In this document: in pieces, positions 34,780 to 43,707 of the stretch
Layout: each line of letters begins with the position of its first letter
Numbering within the stretch: position 1 is the stretch's first letter
NCBI GenBank assembly: GCA_009835325.1
Contig: VXWP01000059.1
Location: 45,041 to 109,040 of the forward strand
Length of the DNA: 64,000 nucleotides
From: Gemmatimonadota bacterium
Lineage (GTDB): Bacteria > JAAXHH01
Reading direction: 5' to 3'
Made by a program: the position numbers and the translations under genes
Notes under the pieces: generated by a model
Told to the model about the DNA's origin: nothing
The model's database searches: none
Seen by the model: only the letters and a program-made list of their open reading frames with translations

Positions 34780-36615
34780 TCAGGATACTTCCGGATGGAA
34801 ATACCGGTACACTTTCCGCGCCGCGTCTTTGCCCACGCCCTGGACCGTCCTCAGTTCCTCCTCGGAGCACTTGCGTATGTTCTCCACGGAGCCGAGCGCC
34901 AGGATCAACTGCTGTTTCCGCTTCGGTCCCACCCCGGGTATGTTGTCCAGTTCCGAACGGATCATGCGCCTTCCCCGCTGCTGCCGGTGAAAGGTCACGG
35001 CGAACCTGTGGGCTTCGTCCCGGGCCTGCATGAGCATCTTCAGGGCCGGGGAGGACCGGGGGACGAGGATCGGTTCGGACTGGCCCGGCCGGAAGACTTC
35101 CTCCAGGCGCTTCGCCAGGCCGATGACCGGCAGGTCAACCAGGCCCAGCTCGTTCAGGACCTGTCGGACGCTGGAAAGCTGGCCCTTTCCGCCGTCGATG
35201 AGTATGAGGTCCGGAAGGGGCTTGTTCTCGTCGATCAGCCGCCGGTACCGCCGGCCGACCACTTCCTGCATCATGGCGAAGTCGTTGGGGCCGATCACGT
35301 CCCTGACCTTGAACTTCCGGTAGTCCGACTTGCGCGGGCGGCCGTCCACGAAACAGACCATGGAGGCCACCGGGTCCGAACCCTGAATGTTGGAGATGTC
35401 GAAGGTCTCGACGCGTCTAGGCGGCACTTCGAGTCCAAGGATTTCCTGCAGGGATCCCACCGAGGCGGGCATGCTGCGGCGAACCCTGGCTTCGGCCCGT
35501 TTCAGCGCGTGGGTGTTCAGCTGCAGTTCGGCGTTCTGCACGGCCAGCCGGACCATGGCGGCCTTGTCGCCCCGGCGGGGCACGGCGATTTCGACCTTGG
35601 ATCCACGCTGCCGGGCCATCCATTCCCGGAACGTCTCCATGCCGTCCGGTTCCCCGCTCAGCAGGATCTCGTCGGGCCAGAGCTGCGCGGCGAGATAGTA
35701 CTGAGTCAGGAAGGCGCCCAGCGTTTCCGGTTCCGTCGACTCCTCCGGCGCCGTAAGGAAGAAGTGCTCTTTGCCCAGCAGCTTGCCCTCCCGGACCTGC
35801 AGGACCGCCCCGCACACGTCGGTTCCGTTCCTGGCGAGCCCGATGATGTCCCGGTCCACTTCCCTGCTCGAAAAGGCCCGCTGACGAATCGTCGTCTTCT
35901 CGATGGCGACGATCTGGTCGCGAATGCGTCCCGCCAGTTCGAACTGCAGTTGCTCCGATGCCCGCGCCATGCGTTCCTTCAGCTGTTTCAGCAGGTCCTT
36001 CGTCCTGCCGGTGAGAAACTGGCACACCTGCTCGATGATTTCGCCGTAGCCCTCCTCGCCGATGTGCCCCTTGCACGGTCCGGGACAGCGGTCGATGTAA
36101 TAATCGAGGCAGGGCCGGTCCATAGACGGCCACGCCTTCGCGCTGGGACAGGTGCGCAGCGGGAAGACCTTCCGGACCAGGTCGATCGTCCTTCGCATGG
36201 CCTTCACGTTGGTGTAGGGGCCGAAGTAGCGGGCCCCGTCCTGCCGGACGTTGCGCGTAACGACGACCCGCGGAAAGGCCTCGTTGGTCACCATGATGAA
36301 GGGAAAGGACTTGTCGTCGCGCAGCATCACGTTGTACTTCGGCTTGTGCTCCTTGATGAGATGGTCTTCCAGGAGCAGCGCGTCGACCTCCGACTCTGTG
36401 GCCACGTAGTCGAAGTCCCGGATCCGGCTGGCCAGGGCGACGGCCTTGGGCGCCGTGAGCCGGGTCTTCTGGAAATACGAGCGGATCCGCTGGCGCAGCG
36501 CGCGGGTCTTGCCCACGTAGATGATGCGCGACCGGGCGTCTTTCATCAGGTACACGCCCGGTTTGCCGGGGAGGGACTTGAGCTTCTTTTCGATTTCAGT
36601 CGGTTCGACAGCCAT
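34780..36615 (-). CDS. uvrC: Excinuclease ABC subunit C
   Basis: A 611-residue UvrC, which makes both incisions in nucleotide excision repair. The GIY-YIG domain is near 15-95 (G-V-Y-L-M-K-D, I-Y-V-G-K-T-R), the UvrB-binding helix pair near 200-240, the RNase H-like nuclease domain with D-I-S-N-I-Q-G-S and D-G-G-K-G-Q-L, and a C-terminal helix-hairpin-helix pair (I-P-G-V-G-P-K-R, V-Q-G-V-G-K-D-A). The length matches E. coli UvrC and all motifs are intact. It stands alone, divergent from rpsT. Confidence 0.97.
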   Translation of the reverse strand: MAVEPTEIEKKLKSLPGKPGVYLMKDARSRIIYVGKTRALRQRIRSYFQKTRLTAPKAVALASRIRDFDYVATESEVDALLLEDHLIKEHKPKYNVMLRDDKSFPFIMVTNEAFPRVVVTRNVRQDGARYFGPYTNVKAMRRTIDLVRKVFPLRTCPSAKAWPSMDRPCLDYYIDRCPGPCKGHIGEEGYGEIIEQVCQFLTGRTKDLLKQLKERMARASEQLQFELAGRIRDQIVAIEKTTIRQRAFSSREVDRDIIGLARNGTDVCGAVLQVREGKLLGKEHFFLTAPEESTEPETLGAFLTQYYLAAQLWPDEILLSGEPDGMETFREWMARQRGSKVEIAVPRRGDKAAMVRLAVQNAELQLNTHALKRAEARVRRSMPASVGSLQEILGLEVPPRRVETFDISNIQGSDPVASMVCFVDGRPRKSDYRKFKVRDVIGPNDFAMMQEVVGRRYRRLIDENKPLPDLILIDGGKGQLSSVRQVLNELGLVDLPVIGLAKRLEEVFRPGQSEPILVPRSSPALKMLMQARDEAHRFAVTFHRQQRGRRMIRSELDNIPGVGPKRKQQLILALGSVENIRKCSEEELRTVQGVGKDAARKVYRYFHPEVS

Positions 36616-36672
36616 GGGAAGGGTGTCCGTTATTTGGATTCGAGAGGTCTGGCGCCGGGATTCAATTTAACC

Positions 36673-36701
36673 TTGACTTCGGGCGGCTCGCCAGGTAATT
36701 T
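36673..36701 (+). promoter_or_regulatory. Sigma70-like promoter for rpsT
   Basis: TTGACT (36673-36678) and TAATTT (36696-36701) are separated by 17 bases. The transcript would have a leader of about 110 bases before the rpsT start, long enough for the leader-based autoregulation known for S20 in other bacteria; that role is inference. Confidence 0.6.
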
Positions 36702-36818
36702 GGTGCTGGTTTCAAACCGGAACTTGCGCGCCGGACGACAGGCCGCATCACAACGGGCCGCTTCGGCCGAGACGCCGTGCGGTGTATTGACGATTCAGCG
36801 TATTTAAGGGAGTATAAG

Positions 36819-37064
36819 TTGCCGACCCTCGTTTCATCCAAGAAGCGTTTGCGCCAGGAAAGCGTGCGTCAGCGGCGTAACGCCACGGTCAAGTCCGCCC
36901 TCCGGACTGCCATCAAGCGCCTGCGCGAGAATTCGGACGCCGAAGCGGCGCCCGGACTCCTCGGCCAGGCCTATTCCAAGTTGGATAAAGCTGTCAAGCG
37001 CGGTGTGATGCACCGGCGGACCGCCGCCCGCATCAAATCCAGGCTGACGAAACAGGCCAACTGA
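36819..37064 (+). CDS. rpsT: 30S ribosomal protein S20
   Basis: An 81-residue basic protein matching S20: S-S-K-K-R-L-R-Q at 6-13, R-R-N, V-K-S-A-L-R-T-A-I-K near 24-33, and a C-terminal H-R-R-T-A-A-R-I-K-S-R-L. TTG at 36819 is chosen over the longer in-frame start because AAGGGAG lies six bases upstream and because S20 normally begins just before the S-x-K-K-R motif. S20 binds 16S rRNA early in 30S assembly. Convergent to pyrG. Confidence 0.95.
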   Translation: MPTLVSSKKRLRQESVRQRRNATVKSALRTAIKRLRENSDAEAAPGLLGQAYSKLDKAVKRGVMHRRTAARIKSRLTKQAN

Positions 37065-37133
37065 GCCGACAGAGCCTGTAACCAGTTCCCGGGTACCTGC
37101 CCTGACCGACCGGACGCACGTCCATCTTCTAAG

Positions 37134-38918
37134 CTATTCCGCTTGCCCGGCCTCCATGGCCACCTGCCGGTTTTCTGCTGATTCCGCGTATGTCAATGCG
37201 GCCTGGACCAGGCCTCTGAACAAGGGGTGGGGTCTGTAAGGACGGCTGGTCAACTCGGGGTGGAACTGGGTTCCTACGAAGAAGGGGTGCGTGGGGATTT
37301 CCAGGATCTGCATGATCTCCTCGTCGGGCGTCATGCCGGAGAATACCATGCCCTTGTGCTCGATGAGTTCCCTGTACTGGTTGTTGAACTCGTACCGGTG
37401 GCGAAACCGTTCGACGGCCGCTTCAGATCCGTAGCAGCGGTGGGCTTCCGTGCCGGCCTTCACTTTCACTTCATGTCCTCCGAGCCGCATCGTGGCCCCC
37501 ATGCCGGTCAGTTTCCGCTGGTCGGGCAACAGGTAGATGACCGGCGTCTCCGTCTCCGCGTCGAATTCCGCGTGGGCGGCTTCCAGCATGCCGCACTGGT
37601 TGCGCGCGAACTCCACCACGGCCAGCTGGAAGCCATAGCACAGGCCCAGGAACGGCAACCCGTTCTCCCTGGCGTACTGTATGAACCGGATCTTGCCCTC
37701 GGCGCCCCGCTCGCCGAAGCCGCCGGGCACGATGATGCCGGAAATCCCGTCCAGCATGCCCTCGTCCAGCGGCTGATCACTCGAGAAATCGGTCGTGTCT
37801 ATCCACTCGGTGGCGATCTCCGCGCCCACGGCGACCTTGCTGTGGTCCAGGGCGTTGAGGATGCTCACGTAGGAATCGTGCAGGGCCGTGTACTTGCCGG
37901 TGATGGCGATACGTATTTCAGGGTGGCTGCCGGACAGGTACTTCAGGTAGATGTCGAACATCTCGGGACGCTGGTCGGTACGCTGCGGGAGGTTGACGTT
38001 GAGCTTGTCGGCGACGATCTGCACCGTCTCCTGGCGGTCGAGCAGGGCCGGCACCCGGTAGATGGAATCCGTATCCGGGCTGCTGACCACGCGGTCCTCG
38101 GCGATGTTGCAGAAGAGGCTGATCTTCTGGCGGACGCTCTTGTTCAGGGGTATGGCCGAGCGGCACACCACGATATCGGGCTGGATGCCCAGTTGCAGCA
38201 GCGCCTTTACGCTGTGCTGCGTGGGCTTGGTCTTCAATTCCCCGGCGGACGCATTGTAGGGCACCTGCGTGACGTGGACCGACATGACGTTGTCCCGTCC
38301 CTCGTCGTAGAGCATCTCGCGGGCGGCTTCGATGAAATGGATGTTCTCGATGTCTCCGACCGTGCCACCGATCTCGACGACCAGGATGTCGTAGGGGCCC
38401 TCGTGGGCCTTTGTCCGGATCAGGTTCTTGATCTCGCCGGTCACGTGGGGGACGACCTGCACGTCCCGGCCCAGGTATTCGCCCCGCCGTTCCTTGTCGA
38501 GGATGATGCGATACACCCGGCCCGACGTGATGTAGTTGTTCCGGTTCAGGTTATCGTCGAGGAAGCGCTCGTAGGTACCCAGGTCCATGTCGCATTCGGT
38601 GCCGTCCTCGAGCACAAACACTTCCCCGTGGCGGTAGGGGTTGATGGTGCCGGCGTCCTGGTTCAGGTAGCCGTCGATCTTGATCTGGGAGACCGTGAAT
38701 CCGTAATGCTTGAGCAGGTGTCCGAGGGAGGCGCTGAAGACGCCCTTTCCCACGCCGGACATGACGCCGCCGGTGACGAAGATGTACTTGGTCCGGCCGA
38801 TGCGGTAATCGGTAGGGAAGAATTCGATGGCCTCGGACTCTACGGTCTTGGCGCTGTGGGCGTCCAGGTCGACTTCATTAAAAAACACATCGTCGCTATA
38901 GTCCGGGGCACCGGCCAA
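37134..38918 (-). CDS. pyrG: CTP synthase with N-terminal extension
   Basis: A 594-residue CTP synthase, which aminates UTP to CTP using glutamine. The synthetase domain has Y-I-F-V-T-G-G-V-M-S-G-V-G-K-G (45-59) and H-G-E-V-F-V-L-E-D-G; the amidotransferase domain has the nucleophile Cys427 in G-L-C-Y-G-F-Q and the His/Glu pair in Q-F-H-P-E-L. The family usually has about 540 residues; here about 43 extra residues precede the fold. The start is TTG at 38918 with AAGGAG seven bases upstream, so the acidic extension appears genuinely translated. I-D-G-Y-L-N replaces the more common L-D-P-Y-I-N. Confidence 0.95.
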   Translation of the reverse strand: MAGAPDYSDDVFFNEVDLDAHSAKTVESEAIEFFPTDYRIGRTKYIFVTGGVMSGVGKGVFSASLGHLLKHYGFTVSQIKIDGYLNQDAGTINPYRHGEVFVLEDGTECDMDLGTYERFLDDNLNRNNYITSGRVYRIILDKERRGEYLGRDVQVVPHVTGEIKNLIRTKAHEGPYDILVVEIGGTVGDIENIHFIEAAREMLYDEGRDNVMSVHVTQVPYNASAGELKTKPTQHSVKALLQLGIQPDIVVCRSAIPLNKSVRQKISLFCNIAEDRVVSSPDTDSIYRVPALLDRQETVQIVADKLNVNLPQRTDQRPEMFDIYLKYLSGSHPEIRIAITGKYTALHDSYVSILNALDHSKVAVGAEIATEWIDTTDFSSDQPLDEGMLDGISGIIVPGGFGERGAEGKIRFIQYARENGLPFLGLCYGFQLAVVEFARNQCGMLEAAHAEFDAETETPVIYLLPDQRKLTGMGATMRLGGHEVKVKAGTEAHRCYGSEAAVERFRHRYEFNNQYRELIEHKGMVFSGMTPDEEIMQILEIPTHPFFVGTQFHPELTSRPYRPHPLFRGLVQAALTYAESAENRQVAMEAGQAE

Positions 38919-38965
38919 AGACTCGCTCCTTTTTCAGGATTTGGGATTTGAATGAGGCCGCATCT

Positions 38966-38994
38966 AAGATAGGGAGGGAAAGGCGACTTCGCAA
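38966..38994 (-). promoter_or_regulatory. Sigma70-like promoter for pyrG
   Basis: Read on the minus strand, TTGCGA (38994-38989) and TATCTT (38971-38966) are separated by 17 bases, 48 bases before the pyrG TTG. Confidence 0.55.
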
Positions 38995-39018
38995 TACAAT
39001 TATGTCAGTAATCCTATA

Positions 39019-39801
39019 TCAGTACTCCCCGATCCACTTGCTCCTCAGCGCATCGAGCGTTCCCTTCTGTTCCATTTGAAACAGCCACAGGTTCAGGAAG
39101 TTGACGAAGGGCTGGTCGCCGCGGACGGTCATGTATCCTATATCTTCCCGGGTCAACGGTTCACCCGGACTCACGGCGTACAGCACCGGATTCTGTCTCG
39201 CGTAGATCACCGCCTCCACGTTGTCCGTGAACATCACGTCCACGTCACCGGCCGCCACGGCCGGCTGGACGTCCAGGTTGTTCTCGAACATGACGATCGC
39301 AGCCTGCCGGATGTTAGCCCGCACGAAGGCTTCGTTGGTGCCGCCTCGGTTTACCCCGATCCGCACCCAGGGCCGGTCCATGTCCTGCAGTCCCCTGAAA
39401 CGGTTACGGTCGGACTTTCTGATGAGCGCCGACTTTCCGATGGTGACATACGGGTTGGTTAGCGCGAGGATCTTCTGCCGATCGAGTGTCCGCGTAATGC
39501 CGCTCATGGCCAGGTCGAACCGGTCACCCATGGTGTCGTCCGAAAGCGTGCTCCAGGTCGTCGGCACGAACCGGACGCTGACGCCGAGGGCTTCACCGAG
39601 CAGCTGCGCCGCGTCGATGTCCATGCCCTCGTAGGTACCGGTCTCCGGATTCAGATAGGTGAAAGGCTTGTAGTCGCCGGTCGTCCCGATCCGGATCTCG
39701 CCCCGTTCCTGGATCCGGTCCAGCAGGGAAGTCTGGGCGTGGGCGTATGCTGAAAGGGCACTCAGTAAGGCTAGCAGAAGAAGCGATGGGATGGCGCGCA
39801 T
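39019..39801 (-). CDS. Periplasmic solute-binding protein, cyclohexadienyl dehydratase (PheC)-like
   Basis: A 260-residue protein with a signal peptide (hydrophobic 6-20, cleavage near A-H-A-Q), belonging to the type 3 solute-binding fold. I-L/I-x-R-G-x-I-R-I-G-T-T-G-D-Y-K-P-F-T-Y is very close to PheC, the periplasmic cyclohexadienyl dehydratase, as is F-D-L-A-M-S-G-I-T-x-T-L. It could therefore make phenylpyruvate from prephenate or simply bind an amino acid. No ABC permease or ATPase gene is adjacent, which slightly favours the enzyme reading. ATG 39801 has GAGGA upstream; an ATG five codons earlier is less likely. Confidence 0.82.
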   Translation of the reverse strand: MRAIPSLLLLALLSALSAYAHAQTSLLDRIQERGEIRIGTTGDYKPFTYLNPETGTYEGMDIDAAQLLGEALGVSVRFVPTTWSTLSDDTMGDRFDLAMSGITRTLDRQKILALTNPYVTIGKSALIRKSDRNRFRGLQDMDRPWVRIGVNRGGTNEAFVRANIRQAAIVMFENNLDVQPAVAAGDVDVMFTDNVEAVIYARQNPVLYAVSPGEPLTREDIGYMTVRGDQPFVNFLNLWLFQMEQKGTLDALRSKWIGEY

Positions 39802-39885
39802 AGGGATAGTCCTCATAAATCAATCCAGTAGAGTATGATTCACCGTGGGAACTTCGATCGATCTGCGGATCGGGCTGTCGGTGAG

Positions 39886-39914
39886 TTTATAGTGCTTCCG
39901 GCCCGGTGTGTCAA
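39886..39914 (-). promoter_or_regulatory. Strong sigma70-like promoter for the PheC-like gene
   Basis: On the minus strand TTGACA (39914-39909) and TATAAA (39891-39886) are separated by 17 bases. It stands back to back with the plus-strand promoter at 39921-39949. Confidence 0.65.
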
Positions 39915-39920
39915 TGCATC

Positions 39921-39949
39921 TTGACAGGCCAGTGCCGGGTTTCTACCTT
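39921..39949 (+). promoter_or_regulatory. Sigma70-like promoter for the CRTAC1-like gene
   Basis: TTGACA (39921-39926) and TACCTT (39944-39949) are separated by 17 bases. Its -35 box lies six bases from the -35 box of the divergent promoter. Confidence 0.55.
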
Positions 39950-40027
39950 GAAACGGCACTCGGACCAATTGTAATACACGTGGCATTCCCGTCTGTCCAC
40001 CCGCTGGAAATCTTGCCCTTTCAGGCC

Positions 40028-41812
40028 ATGTCACCAGCCTCCTCCAGTACGATACGGACATCGTCGACCGCGCTGTTCATCCTTCTGATCATTTCGCCCT
40101 TTTTCTTTGACCGGTGGCTGTCCCGCGAGGCAGACGTACGTGAGGCAGACTCGGCAGACCCGGGTCGATACGGGTTCCTGCTGACCGACGCGACGGCGGC
40201 GGCCGGCATAGATTTCGTCCATGCGAAGCCGCAACTCGATCCGAAACTCGACCCGATCATGCCCCATATCTCGGCCCTCGGGGCATCCGTCTCGGTCGCG
40301 GATTTCGACAATGACGGTTGGCAGGACCTGTACGTGACCAGCAGCCGGAAGGGTACGCCGAATGCCCTGTACCGGAACCTGGGCGACGGAAGCTTCGTGG
40401 AGGTTGCCCGGGAAGCCGGTCTGGCCGATTTGAACGGGGACGGCGGCGTTTCCATGGGCTCGGTGTGGGGGGATTACGACAACGACGGATTCGAGGACGT
40501 CTTCATCTACATGTGGGGCCGGCAGCGCCTGTACCGGAACCGGGGCGACGGTACCTTCGAGGACGCGACCGGGCAGGCCGGGCTCGACCGGTGGATGAAC
40601 GCCAACAGCGCCGTGTGGACGGACGTCGACCGGGACGGCCTGATCGATCTTTACGTGGGCGGGTATTTCTCGGAAGTCCATGACCTGTGGCAGGTTACGA
40701 CGACGCGAATCATGCAGGAGAGTTTCGAATACGCGAACAACGGCGGCCACAATTACCTCTTCCTGAACCGGGGAAACGGCCGCTTCGAGGACGTGACGGA
40801 AGCGTACGGGGCGGACTGCACGCGGTGGACCATGTCCGTCGGCGCGGCGGACCTGAACGGCGACGGCTGGCCCGATCTGTACCTGGCCAACGATTACGGT
40901 CCCGAGGTGCTCCTCCTCAATATCGAAGGAAAGCGTTTCGAGCAGCCCGCCGGGACCACGCTGGAGGAGACCTCCAAGAGCGGTATGAACGTGGCCTTCG
41001 GCGACCTGTACAACGACGGACGGGCGGACGTCTACGTGACGAATATTTCGAAGCGTGGCTACCTGTTCCAGGGGAACAATCTCCGCCGCAACCTGATCGC
41101 GGAAAACGGCCGGATGATCAACATCGCGGAAGGTGAAATCGCAGACGCGGGCTGGGCCTGGGGCGCGCAGTTCGGGGACCTGAACAACGACGGTTCCGTG
41201 GACCTCTTCGTCACCAACGGCTTCGTATCAGCCGATCCGGAAGAGGACTACTGGTACGAGATGTCGCGCGTCGCCATGGGCAACAACAACATCTTCCAGG
41301 ACGTGCGGAACTGGGCGCCCATGGGCGATCAGAGCCTGTCGGGATTCGAGCGGTCTAGGCTGTACCTGAACGACGGCACCGGGCGCTTCTACGATGTGGC
41401 GGCATCCGTCGGCGTAAACGACCGGTACGACGGCAGGGGGGTCGCCCTCGCGGACCTCTTCAACAGGGGCGTGCTCGACGTGGTGGTGGCCAACCAGGAT
41501 GGTCCCCTGATCCTGTACCGGAACGAGGTCGCCGATGAGAACGCGTGGATTGCCTTCGAATTGAAGGGCACCCGTGGCAACGCGAGCGCCATCGGCGCGG
41601 AGGTCCGGGTATTCAGGGACGGCCGGCAACAGCTCCAGGTCGTGACGGCGGGCGCGAGTTTCGCCGCCCAGAGCCAGCGGAGGCGGCATTTCGGCCTGGG
41701 AGCCGCCACGGAGATCGAACGGGTCGAGATACGCTGGCCGGGCGGGACGGTGCAGACGCTGGAACGTCCCGATATCAATCGGCTGCACACCGTGACCGAA
41801 CCGGAGGGATGA
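40028..41812 (+). CDS. CRTAC1-family FG-GAP/VCBS repeat protein with ASPIC/UnbV domain
   Basis: A 594-residue extracytoplasmic protein. A hydrophobic stretch at about 14-27 is a signal or anchor. The body consists of repeated calcium-type beta-propeller loops such as D-F-D-N-D-G, D-Y-D-N-D-G, D-V-D-R-D-G, D-L-N-G-D-G and D-L-N-N-D-G, and the last 100 or so residues form an ASPIC/UnbV domain (W-P-G-G-T-V-Q-T-L). ATG 40028 is preferred over an upstream GTG at 39908 because it places the hydrophobic segment at the N-terminus. Its stop overlaps the start of an RnfD-like gene, so the two are coupled. The function is unknown to me; such proteins are thought to bind surfaces or glycans. Confidence 0.88.
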   Translation: MSPASSSTIRTSSTALFILLIISPFFFDRWLSREADVREADSADPGRYGFLLTDATAAAGIDFVHAKPQLDPKLDPIMPHISALGASVSVADFDNDGWQDLYVTSSRKGTPNALYRNLGDGSFVEVAREAGLADLNGDGGVSMGSVWGDYDNDGFEDVFIYMWGRQRLYRNRGDGTFEDATGQAGLDRWMNANSAVWTDVDRDGLIDLYVGGYFSEVHDLWQVTTTRIMQESFEYANNGGHNYLFLNRGNGRFEDVTEAYGADCTRWTMSVGAADLNGDGWPDLYLANDYGPEVLLLNIEGKRFEQPAGTTLEETSKSGMNVAFGDLYNDGRADVYVTNISKRGYLFQGNNLRRNLIAENGRMINIAEGEIADAGWAWGAQFGDLNNDGSVDLFVTNGFVSADPEEDYWYEMSRVAMGNNNIFQDVRNWAPMGDQSLSGFERSRLYLNDGTGRFYDVAASVGVNDRYDGRGVALADLFNRGVLDVVVANQDGPLILYRNEVADENAWIAFELKGTRGNASAIGAEVRVFRDGRQQLQVVTAGASFAAQSQRRRHFGLGAATEIERVEIRWPGGTVQTLERPDINRLHTVTEPEG

Positions 41813-42630
41813 TGGGCGCAACCAGGGCCGCGGAGTCCGGATCCACCGCGGGACCGCCGAAGGGGGCGGGATGGCAGATCGACCCGCGGTACCTGTCCTC
41901 CGGCCTGATAACTCTGATCCTGGTCTTCGGCCAGCTATACGTGGGATTCCTCCACGACCTGTCGCAGCTCTTCACGGCAATCGTCGTTGCCCTTGTGGCG
42001 GAACTGGCCCTTGGACGCCTGCTGACGGGCCGGTGGCCCAACCCCGCCAGCGCGTACATCACCGGTATCAGTTGCGGGATTCTGCTGAGGTCGCTTGCCC
42101 TGTGGCCCTACGCCATCGCCAGCCTGCTTTCCATCCTGTCGAAATACGTCCTCCGCTTCAGAGGCCGGCACCTGTGGAACCCATCCAACCTGGGCATCTG
42201 CGTGGTGCTCTTCGCGGCGCCCGGGACCGTGGCCGCCCTGAGCGAGCAGTGGGGCAACGACCTCTGGGCCATGGCCGTGATCTGGGTGCTGGGTTCGGTC
42301 ATCCTCTGGCGGGCGAAGCGTTTTCACGTTACCTTCACGTACGCCGCCTCCTTCGTCGTGCTCGCGTTCGCGCGGTCCTTGTTGACCGGAACCCCGTTCC
42401 TGTCCGAGGTCGCGCCCATTACCGGCCCCATGTACCAGCTCATGGCCTTCTTCATGGTCACGGATCCCGCCACGTCCGTCTCATCTCGCAACGGCCGAAT
42501 CGGGGTGGCTTTTCTGGTGGCGCTGGCGGAAATGGTACTGCGGCTCTACGAAATCGTGAACGCACCGTTGTACGCGCTGTTCCTGGTGGGACCGGCGGCG
42601 AAGGTTCTGGACTTGAAACGTTCGATCTGA
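41809..42630 (+). CDS. RnfD/NqrB-like integral membrane protein
   Basis: A 273-residue membrane protein with about eight to ten segments. It resembles RnfD/NqrB: N-P-A-S-A-Y-I-T-G near 79-87, K-Y-V-x-R-x-R-G-R-H-L-W-N-P-S-N-L-G, and F-M-V-T-D-P-A-T-S for the usual F-M-x-T-D-P. The S-G-A-T-type flavin attachment motif is not seen. No other rnf or nqr gene is nearby, so it is not part of a complete ion-pumping complex here. The ATG at 41809 overlaps the CRTAC1-like stop (ATGATG; 41812 is equally possible). It may form a membrane partner for the CRTAC1 protein. Confidence 0.8.
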   Translation: MMGATRAAESGSTAGPPKGAGWQIDPRYLSSGLITLILVFGQLYVGFLHDLSQLFTAIVVALVAELALGRLLTGRWPNPASAYITGISCGILLRSLALWPYAIASLLSILSKYVLRFRGRHLWNPSNLGICVVLFAAPGTVAALSEQWGNDLWAMAVIWVLGSVILWRAKRFHVTFTYAASFVVLAFARSLLTGTPFLSEVAPITGPMYQLMAFFMVTDPATSVSSRNGRIGVAFLVALAEMVLRLYEIVNAPLYALFLVGPAAKVLDLKRSI

Positions 42631-42647
42631 CCGAAAGGGAGTTCACC

Positions 42648-43661
42648 ATGGCCCTCAACGTAGGCATCGTCGGCGTGGGCGGCATCGCGCACTGTCACGG
42701 CAGGGCGGCCCGGGAGGTGCCCGAAGCGGAACTCGCCGCGATTTGCGACGTCTCCCAGGACGCGCTGGACAGGTTCGGCGAGACCTTCGGGGTCTCCCGA
42801 CGCTACACGGATCTGGAGCGCATGTTGCAGGACGAGGAAATCGACATCCTCTCCATCTGTACCTGGGGCGATTCCCACGCGGATCTCAGTATCCAATCCG
42901 CGCGGACCGGCCGGGTCAAGGCGATTCTCTGTGAAAAACCCATCAGTTCGACGGCGGCCGAATGCGAAGCCATGATCGAATCCGCGCGGGATCACGGCGT
43001 CCTGCTCGCCGAGGCCTTCAAGTTCCGCCACCACCCGTGCCATATCAGGGCGAAGGAGCTCATCGACGCCGGCGAGATCGGCAAGGTCAAGTTGATCCGC
43101 AGTACCTTTACCGCGGCGGTAGATCCAGATAATCTGAGACCGGACTACAACTGGCGGTTCAACAGGAACAAGCGCGGCGGCGCCACCTACGACCTGGGCT
43201 GCTACTGCATACACCACGCCCGGTTCATCACGGGAAGCGAACCGGAACAGGTCCATGCGCGCGGCCACTACGGCCAGCGGTCACGGGTGCCCGAGTCCGT
43301 CCTGGCGCAACTCGAATTCCCCGGCGAGATCAGCGCGCAGTGCGCCTTTTCCTTCCGGTTCCATAGTTCCCAGGAGTTCGAGGTGTTCGGTACGGACGGC
43401 TACATGCGGATGGACATGGCCTGGAACAACGAAGATCACCCGGTCGTGCTGGAAATCAGAAAAAACGACGGGGAAGAAAGGACCATCCGGTTCACCCCGG
43501 TCTTTCAATTCACCAATCAACTGCGACACCTTGGCGAATGTCTCGAATCCGGCCGGCCGCACCGGATTCCACCGGAGAACAGCCTGGGCAACATGCGGGT
43601 CATCGACGCCGTGCACGCGTCCATTGACGCGGGACAGCCCGTGGTTTTAAATACCGCTTAG
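42648..43661 (+). CDS. Gfo/Idh/MocA-family oxidoreductase
   Basis: A 337-residue dehydrogenase with G-I-V-G-V-G-G-I-A (6-14), C-D-V-S after the second strand, and C-E-K-P-I-S-S near 91-97. K-F-R-H-H-P near 125 and D-L-G-C-Y-C-I-H-H near 180 contain the usual catalytic Lys/Asp/His-type positions. AAGGGAG lies upstream. It starts 17 bases after the RnfD-like gene and may be co-transcribed with it, although a functional link is not evident. The substrate is probably a sugar or polyol. Confidence 0.92.
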   Translation: MALNVGIVGVGGIAHCHGRAAREVPEAELAAICDVSQDALDRFGETFGVSRRYTDLERMLQDEEIDILSICTWGDSHADLSIQSARTGRVKAILCEKPISSTAAECEAMIESARDHGVLLAEAFKFRHHPCHIRAKELIDAGEIGKVKLIRSTFTAAVDPDNLRPDYNWRFNRNKRGGATYDLGCYCIHHARFITGSEPEQVHARGHYGQRSRVPESVLAQLEFPGEISAQCAFSFRFHSSQEFEVFGTDGYMRMDMAWNNEDHPVVLEIRKNDGEERTIRFTPVFQFTNQLRHLGECLESGRPHRIPPENSLGNMRVIDAVHASIDAGQPVVLNTA

Positions 43662-43707
43662 TTTCTCGGGCTCACGCTTCATACCCAACAGAGGAGGACA
43701 TCGAGCA

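Noticed and set aside
34795..36807. Long plus-strand open frame opposite uvrC
   Set aside because: uvrC has all motifs; the antisense translation has none.
37227..38951. Long plus-strand open frame opposite pyrG
   Set aside because: pyrG is certain; shadow frame.
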